From Fragilaria radians (lineage: Eukaryota > Bacillariophyta > Fragilariophyceae > Fragilariales > Fragilariaceae), in the NCBI GenBank assembly GCA_900642245.1, contig CAAAJI010000322.1, positions 34,757-60,138 of the forward strand: a DNA stretch of 25,382 nucleotides. The letters run 5' to 3'. The notes beneath the pieces were generated by a model that worked only from the letters and a program-made list of their open reading frames with translations, ran no database searches and had not been told where the DNA came from. Positions 19,422 to 25,382 of the stretch are shown here, piece by piece. The translations under genes were made by a program, and so were the position numbers. Position 1 is the stretch's first letter, and each line of letters opens with the position of its first letter.

Positions 19422-19635
19422 GTGTTAGCAAGTCTTCTATTCAGATGGTAAAGAGATGAAGAGAATTGATAGCACACACAAGATGCACTAAAAGTTGTGA
19501 TTACTAAATTACTCTTTAATTATTGCTGACTCGCAAACTTGCTGATTCACATTCTTTGTTAATATTCATATATCCTTAATGACTAGCCTAAACAAATAAA
19601 TTTCTAATATGAATGAACGTAAGGGATATTCCAAT
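19422..19635 (-). repeat. Copia LTR, rightmost copy
   Basis: About 214 bp from TGTTAGCAAG to GATATTCCAAT. It contains the uninterrupted sequence CACATTCTTTGTTAATATTC into whose homologue TRIM copy A inserted. Confidence 0.88.
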
Positions 19636-19641
19636 AAAGGT

Positions 19642-20325
19642 AGTCATTCTAGAAGGTCTGAAGAATGTTAGACAAAAAATCTAAATTTTTTAAAGATTGA
19701 AGGATACTCAAAATTGTTTAGTTCTACTTAAAAGCAATTAAATATACGTCACAGTCCCAAGATAAATATCCCTATGGTCATAAAAAGTCATGCGGATAGC
19801 GACAAAAAGTGTCTTTTGGTAATCCCCAAACATATCCTCGGGAATGAAAATCTTTTTGAAGCAATTGGACTAAGATAATTCTAAGTCATTCATCATTTCT
19901 ATGAAGCTCTGTAGTAGTAACAACATGACCTACTTGTTTGATTTGAACTCACATGAGGTTGGAAACTTGGTTTATGTGACTCTGTTTTTCACGATTCTCT
20001 TGTAAATATGTGATGCTTGGGAAAGTGTCGAAAAATGCAAATTCACTAAAATCTCGTTTGCATGAACATGCGGATGTGACAGAGAAATTAATCCCGTCCA
20101 AATTTGAGGGAAAAGTATTTCTAGTTGCAGACAGCATGCCTGACCTTATATGGCATTTAATTAACAGAGGCAGAATGATCTCTTGCATTTAGGAGACTCA
20201 ATGATGCAAGACTCTTAAATTGGATCCACAATCAATGAATCTCAACAGGAGTTAGATTATAACTTTTGGAGTCCAGAACATAATGTGTAAACAAAGAATT
20301 AGTATGAATAGTACTTTGCATTATA
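19642..20325. other. intergenic stretch, no gene recognised
   Basis: A 60-codon plus-strand ORF at 20010-20192 and its antisense counterpart both look mildly protein-like, but neither has a motif I know. They may be debris of the retroelement remnant to the right. Confidence 0.4.
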
Positions 20326-20326
20326 A

Positions 20327-20760
20327 GTGTTTGCACCTTCTTTTCACACCAGAAATTACCATGTCAGTATTCTGTATGGTGGTACAGATTCTTTTGTACT
20401 AGGTAAAGGATGTGAAGTATTATCCATCCACAAATCAAGAAGAACAAATTCAGCTAGTTTTGAAAATGAAACTGCCATCAATTGGAATCTTTCTATTTTT
20501 GTCTGTGACATTCATTGGAAGTAGGGACAAGAATGAAAATTGAAAGGAAAAGTTGTGCACAATTAGCATTGATTTAAACAGTCTTTTTGGATCTCGAGAT
20601 GCAAAAATCTACAATGTTTAGTATTATTTTTTGAGAGAAAGCTGTGTGACTATGGCTTGAATGTCCACTTCCAGTCTAGACAAGGTATATCAATATGCTC
20701 CAACAAAATTTGCCATTTCCTTGGGAGCACATTTAACTGGGTGATTTAATTTCTACAGAG
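20327..20760 (+). pseudogene. retroelement protease-region remnant (GGTDS motif)
   Basis: The plus strand encodes HVSILYGGTDSFVLGKGCEV, then RRTNSASFEN. GGTDS preceded by a hydrophobic stretch resembles the DGGTDS/DGGADS active-site segment of a retrotransposon aspartic protease seen in stramenopile elements, with the leading Asp changed to Tyr. After a stop at 20524, frame-broken sequence such as CDYGLNVHFQSRQG could be the continuing domain. This is family recognition from memory, moderately weak. The segment is clearly non-functional. Confidence 0.4.
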
Positions 20761-20997
20761 TAAGTGACATGGCCATTATGAAAAGCAAGAGGCTTTTCTG
20801 AAAACAAATTCTAAAGAAGTTATTTGATAGCCCCTTTTGAATTGCTACCTTTTAAATATCTCAAGATGAATTTCCAGTTTAAGTGGAGTTCCCTGCCTCT
20901 AAATGGTCACAATAAACAGATAAATCATAAGATATTATAACACCACCATACATTCCTTAACAGAATTAAAATGTAATCAAACATTATGTGTTGAAAA

Positions 20998-22242
20998 TCA
21001 ACTGGCATAAGAGGCATTGATAAAGTAGTCCATACTTATATTTTTTCCTTCATTGTTTCCTTCAATGATCTCATGAATCACTTGCACAGCCATGGTTACA
21101 TTTACATCCATTGCATCGCAATCGCTTTTACTCCTGGGGCTGCAAGGAATACCAGGACATTGCAAGACAAAATGATTTTTAACCCATAAATTATCCCTGT
21201 ATGTTAGTGGATTTTTCTTTGGAGTTAACTCAATCAATGTTAGTATATCCCAATTAGAAAAGAGTGCATTTGTGAGGCTCGCTCCGTGTGGAGAAATAAT
21301 CAAACGAGACTTGGCAAACGTTTCCTTTTGAGTTTCAACAGTGTGGTTGTCAGGAAAGAAAAATGTTAGATTTGGATAGATGTTCTTGAGTCCAAGATAT
21401 AACTCCCATTCTTGCTTTATGGCTCTCCTGATACCTTGCCTAGAAACGTACAAAAATAAATCAGGATTAGCCGGTTGAGAAGTGAGTCTTCCTCTTATAA
21501 GATTCAGTAAATTCCGATTATACTCCACATTTTCTTGCGTTTTGGTATGAAAATTGTTGTGACGAGCGATAATCAAGTTATACCCTTCGGCGACAGTATA
21601 CAATCTATCTCTTCGTCCACGTCGTACATCACTCCAGGGAAAGTTAATCTGCAGAGCCTTGAGCATTTCAAAATTATTCGCTGTAAATCCATTAGAATAA
21701 AAGCATACAATAGTAGCATTTGGATATTTGTCATAGAAGTTATAGGCGAGAAGGGGATAAAGCTGCAGGACAGTCTCATAGACAAAATGGTAGTAGTGAT
21801 TGACGATAAAAAGCGTTATCACATCTTGGTGGAAAATAGATTGTCTTAATCCAGGCTGATCAACAGGCGAACAAACGTGGAAATAGCATTCACTTCTATG
21901 AATAGTGAGGTGTATTCTATTGTAAGTGATGCTGCCGTGAGGTATAACAATGGGATACTTCAAATTTTGAACCGCCAATAGTGTTTCGTTCTGCAGCGAA
22001 GTAATCACCACATCTCGACCAATCCCAACTGCAGTCGAAGTTTCGATTTTACGCTTGTGGAAGAATTGAGAGTAGAGGAAAGTTGCAAGAATAATTTGAA
22101 TGCAAGCTATTAAAACTGCAAAGCAAGTCCGTTTCGAATGTATCAACATACTTAACGAGGGGGAAATATAATGTTCATTTAGATTAATTCGACCGGTATC
22201 GCTGAAAATTTTCTGTTTAATTTGATCACCCATCATGCACAT
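20998..22242 (-). CDS. GT61-family (DUF563) glycosyltransferase, type II membrane protein
   Basis: Intact single-exon ORF of 414 residues. A short cytoplasmic N-terminus is followed by a hydrophobic anchor at residues 39-59 (TCFAVLIACIQIILATFLYS) and basic residues, so the catalytic part should lie in the Golgi lumen. GT61 hallmarks: NHYYHFVYETVLQLYPLL (148-165), YVSRQGIRRAI (265-275), IISPHGASLTNALFS (315-329) and LIELTP (336-341). GT61 enzymes transfer xylose, arabinose or GlcNAc to glycoproteins and polysaccharides; the substrate here cannot be told. Several potential N-glycosylation sites (NET, NAT, NLT, NHT, NVT) fit a luminal domain. The ATG at 22242 is followed by two more within four codons, so the exact start is uncertain but immaterial. 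Confidence 0.9.
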   Translation of the reverse strand: MCMMGDQIKQKIFSDTGRINLNEHYISPSLSMLIHSKRTCFAVLIACIQIILATFLYSQFFHKRKIETSTAVGIGRDVVITSLQNETLLAVQNLKYPIVIPHGSITYNRIHLTIHRSECYFHVCSPVDQPGLRQSIFHQDVITLFIVNHYYHFVYETVLQLYPLLAYNFYDKYPNATIVCFYSNGFTANNFEMLKALQINFPWSDVRRGRRDRLYTVAEGYNLIIARHNNFHTKTQENVEYNRNLLNLIRGRLTSQPANPDLFLYVSRQGIRRAIKQEWELYLGLKNIYPNLTFFFPDNHTVETQKETFAKSRLIISPHGASLTNALFSNWDILTLIELTPKKNPLTYRDNLWVKNHFVLQCPGIPCSPRSKSDCDAMDVNVTMAVQVIHEIIEGNNEGKNISMDYFINASYAS

Positions 22243-22252
22243 GTATCTAGGG

Positions 22253-22612
22253 TTAATGGAAAATACAAGGACACCTCAGAAATTGATGTAGGGTGACAAA
22301 AACATAAACCTCGGAAAATTGTCTTTTGATATAGGGTTCGCCGTAGGATACTGAGCGGTAGAGAGCTACCGTAAAAACCACTACAATGCCGCCTAGACAG
22401 ATGTATTGTCTGAACTCTCTGACTCTGACACCTGGTTCAGATATCGAAGAAGTCAAGATGACATTGGAACTAGACCGATACAAGACAGTCCTAGTCTCCG
22501 AATAACTCATGGACTCTAACAGCTCTGACATCTGAGATGCTATCTTGTCAGGCAACAACATACATCTGTCTGCATGTATCCAGCGGCTCCAAACCACCAA
22601 TTTTTTTACCAC
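22253..22612 (-). CDS. doubtful 119-codon ORF with one predicted membrane segment
   Basis: It ends 10 bp upstream of the GT61 start on the same strand. It includes FRQYICLGGIVVVFTVALYR, a plausible membrane segment between charged residues. No family recognised. The opposite strand also reads a protein-like short ORF (about 22400-22506, ending DRYKTVLVSE), so one of the two is a shadow, or neither is real. The position means it overlaps whatever promoter the GT61 gene uses. Confidence 0.25.
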   Translation of the reverse strand: MVKKLVVWSRWIHADRCMLLPDKIASQMSELLESMSYSETRTVLYRSSSNVILTSSISEPGVRVREFRQYICLGGIVVVFTVALYRSVSYGEPYIKRQFSEVYVFVTLHQFLRCPCIFH

Positions 22613-22622
22613 AAATTTTAAA

Positions 22623-22763
22623 ATGAATCAAGCAGCTCCAGTAAATGTGTCTTCTTCAGTTACTTATTTTCTCCAACAAGTAAACGACGAAGAATTTAAT
22701 TGTTATTCCAGCGATCGTGATGAAGAAGAGGTTATGGAGGAGGTTGAACCAGAATCAAATTAA
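22623..22763 (+). CDS. doubtful 46-residue acidic ORF, possible transposase N-terminal fragment
   Basis: From the ATG at 22623 it reads MNQAAPVNVSSS to a very acidic end (SSDRDEEEVMEEVEPESN). Acidic, serine-rich N-termini of this sort occur in some cut-and-paste transposases. The ORF ends 47 bp before a nested inverted repeat with CACTGTAG ends. No catalytic domain follows, so this is at best a fragment. An upstream in-frame ATG at 22545 would add 26 residues. Confidence 0.25.
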   Translation: MNQAAPVNVSSSVTYFLQQVNDEEFNCYSSDRDEEEVMEEVEPESN

Positions 22764-22809
22764 GCTTCAATAAGTGTGTGGGTTCAATATCTATCAAGTG
22801 TTTGATTCT

Positions 22810-22881
22810 CACTGTAGCCTACTGTAGCTGTAGCCTACAACTACAGTAACGCTACAGTAAAATTGAACTATAGCTACAGTG
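22810..22881. repeat. nested inverted repeats built on CACTGTAGC / GCTACAGTG
   Basis: Outer arms CACTGTAGC (22810-22818) and GCTACAGTG (22873-22881) are perfect. Inner arms TACTGTAGC (22820-22828) and GCTACAGTA (22851-22859) are also perfect. CTGTAGCCTAC occurs twice (22812-22822, 22828-22838). The 72-bp segment could form a branched hairpin. It may be a tiny foldback element or two transposon ends back to back. Confidence 0.8.
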
Positions 22882-23360
22882 CCCTTCCCTAGTTCGCGGA
22901 CAACTATCTGAACCGTTACGATGTTCCAAATTCTAACACATATCTTAACTTCTCTAGCGTACCAAAGATTTAACAATTAATGATCTTGTTTAGCTAGTTT
23001 TAAATAACCATGATTAAAACAACTGAAAAAATGGCAATGATAAGTATCTATAACAAATAAAACGGAATAATAGTTACATTACCAAAAATATCCTTCGTAA
23101 TGTAGGACTCCAACCCAGAGCATCTCGATTACTTGACAGTACTCAACCAGTCCACTTCCAACTGGTAGAACTAAAATATATAGACTATCACAATATCTTA
23201 CAACCCCCCAAATATCTGATGGTACGTCTGATAACGATGAACCTCCTCCTTCCTTTAACATGTAACATGTAATGAATTTTTTTAATACATAATAATTTTT
23301 TAATACATAATATTTGTTTTAAATATATATATCCTAATCACTAAAGTATCATAAAAGATA

Positions 23361-23774
23361 GACACAATTTTCATTTTTTAATTTCGGGGACACGGAACAA
23401 CCAATTCTTGGCCAAATAATGAAATTTTTCATTATTCCAAGTCTTTGTAAGGATGTCACTTACATTTTCTTCACTCTTTACATAGGCAAACCTTATCACC
23501 TTAGCCGCAATAGCTTCCCCGGACACGATGGTAAACAATTGCCATATGCTTTTTCTTCAAGACACTTGAAGGAATTGAAGTATTCAAAACCTCTGACATA
23601 TTATATCCTAACAGCAGAGTAGGCCCATCTAAATCCACACCTAATGACCTCAACATAAAGCTTCAAAAATGAGTTCTGTGGCAATTCTAGGCACTGCTAA
23701 TTCCGAACCATAAGTTGAAGTCTCTACTGTCTTCTGATGTTTAGATACCCATCTAATTGGTGTATTATTCAACA
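23361..23774 (-). pseudogene. Copia pol C-terminal RNase H tail (second element)
   Basis: The minus strand encodes LNNTPIRWVSKHQKTVETST, YGSELAVPRIATELIFEAL, MLRSLGVDLDGPTLLLGYN, KKHMAIVYHRVR, EAIAAKVIRFAYVKSEENVS and finally DILTKTW...FHYLAKNWLFRVPEI before a stop near 23361. This is the standard Copia RNase H end (SEEN.aDILTK). At least two frameshifts separate the blocks. It differs from the Copia element at 12561-19240, so a separate family is represented. No confirmed LTR was found to its left, although 22980-23275 is a candidate. Confidence 0.85.
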
Positions 23775-24450
23775 TCATAAGTATACCTGGTAATTTGTTT
23801 CTTGAGATTGAATTCTGGCAGCACAAAGCTTACAAGTCCAGTTTTATCAGTTGTAAACTGACCATTCATGGTACTCCAATTGGCTTTATTATCTGTATTA
23901 TGTTTGATAATATCCTTGGAGGTATCAGCTTCAAGAATGATGCTGCTACTAGCACCGGTATCAGCCAGTGCTCTAAGCACATGTTCCTCATGATTGACAT
24001 TGAGGGTCACCACTAATTCGGTGGTTGGATGAGAATTTTCATCTAGTTTTGTACTAGATCTACTGATAGTAGGGGGAAATAAAAAATACTCCTCCATTTC
24101 ATCACTACTATTAGTTAAATTAATATCAGTTGAGAAGAGGGACTCAGCCTTCCTCTTTTTGGGATTCTCGGCCTTAACAGGCTTTAACTGTTTCTTAAGG
24201 GAGTTGATCTCCTCAAAAGAAAGGATACGGCCTTTTTCCTCGGAACAGCCTTGGACCCATGTTGGGCCTTTTTGTGCTGTTTGGCCTTTGCAATTTCTCT
24301 GCAATCGGCCGTGTTGTGGTTATTTTTGTCACAATAGTGACACCACATTTTGGTCTTCTGTTTCTTCCTACAATTACTAGTACCTACACTACTGGTAAAG
24401 GAAGTGTTATTATCTACTGCTACTGTCGGAGCTGGTCCATTCGTGCGGCA
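23775..24450 (-). pseudogene. Gypsy-like gag end (zinc knuckle) and truncated aspartic protease
   Basis: MWCHYCDKNNHNTADCREI is a CX2CX4HX4C zinc knuckle. After a frameshift near 24240 the ORF continues with ILSFEEINSLKKQLK and a basic linker. It then gives VLRALADTGASSSIILE, an intact DTGAS protease active site, followed by STMNGQFTTDKTGLVSF and LPEFNLKKQI. This style is Gypsy-like. The protease stops there; the next residues belong to the Copia RNase H fragment in another frame. Confidence 0.82.
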
Positions 24451-24459
24451 AATCTTGTC

Positions 24460-25145
24460 TTAAACGAATGAAATACGAAATTGCCGATTCGTAATCCATT
24501 TCGAAAATGTCAATGTTGGCTGAATCCATTGCCTCATGCCAATTTGGAGGTTTGGCCTGATCAAGAATCTCAATGATTTAAACTTGAGTGAGAGGAGTAG
24601 GACATTCCTCAGGGAAAAACAGTAGGTAGCGGTTAAGCTCATTGAACCTTTCCACAAACTGTTGGACCGTGGTGTTAGGTCCCATGAAGAGACATCTCCT
24701 CATGTAGTACTTTTGCACCCTAGTGGCACGCCTAGAAATATAGTCTAATCCTAGGTCTCTAATTACTAGATCTCACAAATCCTGATCCGTGATTTCAATG
24801 TCTTCACCACCACACCTCTTTGAAAGATGATATTCAAAAAGAGAGAGCTTGTCCCTTTAACATAGTACGTAGCATCTGCTGGCTCCTTCAAGGGCATTCG
24901 CAACTCTAAATCACGATAACCCATCAACCACCTGACATACTCCTCTGGGCTTCCATCCTTAAAGATGAAGAACTCCTTGGAAAATCGGGTAGCAGGGTTG
25001 GAAGGGTCAACAAGAAACTCAAATCTGATGGACTCCACCTTCTCAGAATCCACACCTTCAGCCTCCAACTTCTTCAACTTGGTAACAAAGGGAATGGGGG
25101 GTTCTCACGCATAGTTGGAAGGATTTGTTTCGAAAACTTACTCAT
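24460..25145 (-). pseudogene. retrotransposon gag, capsid region (second element)
   Basis: The start is probably ATG at 25145 (MSKFSKQILPTMREN). A C6 run near 25100 then shifts the frame into KLKKLEAEGVDSEKVE, RFSKEFFIFKDGSPEEYVRW and LELRMPLKEPADATYYV. Further frames give YISRRATRVQKYYMRR, TTVQQFVERFNELNRYLLFF and PPNWHEAMDSANIDIFEM, typical of Retrotrans_gag proteins. At least three frame changes show decay. It lies directly upstream of the zinc knuckle and protease, as expected. Confidence 0.82.
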
Positions 25146-25382
25146 TGTACAATCGGAAACAACCTGAATGTGATCACAGTGCTCTAAGCTGCTCTAAGAG
25201 TTTATACAAGTTGTAAATTATGATCTAAAAATTACTTTTATCCTTGATCTCTTGTGAATTAATTGCAACATGTTTCATTGACCACGTAGTCTCTTTAGCT
25301 TATGTGTTAGCTTCAACACTTAACATTTAGACTTTGTGATCTTAGATTCACAACTTAGATTCATCAATCATGAATCTTGGTA
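25146..25382 (-). other. probable leader or LTR of the second retroelement
   Basis: This lies immediately upstream of the gag start and runs to the window edge. It is AT-rich, non-coding, with short repeats of GAATCTAAG on the minus strand. Without the second LTR its limits cannot be set. Confidence 0.35.

Larger units (their letters stand above)
12561..19636 (-). mobile_element. decayed Ty1/copia retrotransposon with nested insertions and a third LTR
   Basis: In minus orientation the element runs from the LTRs at the right (19635-19422 and 19240-19026) through gag, protease, integrase, RT and RNase H to the 3' LTR at 13754-12561. The gene order gag-PR-IN-RT-RH identifies Copia. A purine tract (minus-strand CTAGGGAGGGCAT) abuts the 3' LTR. 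TGGTACC, 9-10 bases inside the 5' LTR, is a possible primer-binding site. AAGGT at 12556-12560 and 19637-19641 is a candidate target duplication for the whole array; it places the LTR ends one base outside a TG start, so it is tentative. Every coding segment has frameshifts or stops. Two TRIM-like elements are inserted in it. Confidence 0.9.

Overview
The window looks like nuclear DNA of a photosynthetic stramenopile, most likely a diatom. The reasons are AT-rich intergenic DNA, short GT-AG introns (74, 98 and 82 bp, read directly in one gene), Copia retroelements with diatom-like gag and pol, and several eukaryotic protein families (FKBP with an acidic/basic N-terminal half, FkbM methyltransferase and GT61 glycosyltransferase behind type II membrane anchors, SET-like protein). 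The assignment is inference; no marker gene is present.

Layout. 1-615: 3' end of a pogo/DDE_1-type DNA transposon (transposase C-terminus plus a probable right terminal repeat next to a TA). 616-1899: no gene seen. 1900-3488 (minus): FkbM methyltransferase with an N-terminal membrane anchor, broken over successive frames by single-base indels. 3489-5469: no convincing gene. 5470-6780 (plus): intact nuclear-type FKBP with a degenerate active site. 7107-10885 (minus): four-exon gene for a 1174-residue SET-like protein with two SUMO-interaction-like motifs; it converges on the FKBP gene. 10886-12560: mostly non-coding, with one 95-codon open stretch lacking ATG.

12561-19636 is a retrotransposon nest. 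A decayed Copia element lies on the minus strand (gag, protease, integrase, RT, RNase H, all broken). Its gag-side LTR is shared with a second, internally deleted copy, giving an LTR-pol/gag-LTR-stub-LTR array. Two copies of a different, gene-less element about 970 bp long (12696-13670 and 16478-17441) are inserted in it on the plus strand. Each has terminal direct repeats of 241-251 bp, 8-bp inverted ends (TATAAGAA/TTCTTATA), a PBS-like start, a PPT-like end and a perfect 5-bp target duplication (TTCTT; TATCT), which is the anatomy of a TRIM. Each terminal repeat carries a 117-nt tRNA-like cloverleaf with D, anticodon, variable and T arms and a perfect B box. This resembles the 5S-carrying Cassandra TRIMs of plants but with a tRNA module. 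It is the most notable content of the window.

19642-20990: retroelement protease remnant, otherwise nothing clear. 20998-22242 (minus): intact GT61-like glycosyltransferase. 22253-22881: small ORFs of doubtful status and a nested inverted repeat. 23361-25145 (minus): a second retroelement remnant in which a Gypsy-like gag and truncated protease are joined directly to a Copia RNase H tail.

The host genes do not form a pathway. FKBP and the SET-like protein are probably nuclear; FkbM and GT61 are probably Golgi-type glycan-modifying enzymes. Transposon debris separates and flanks them.
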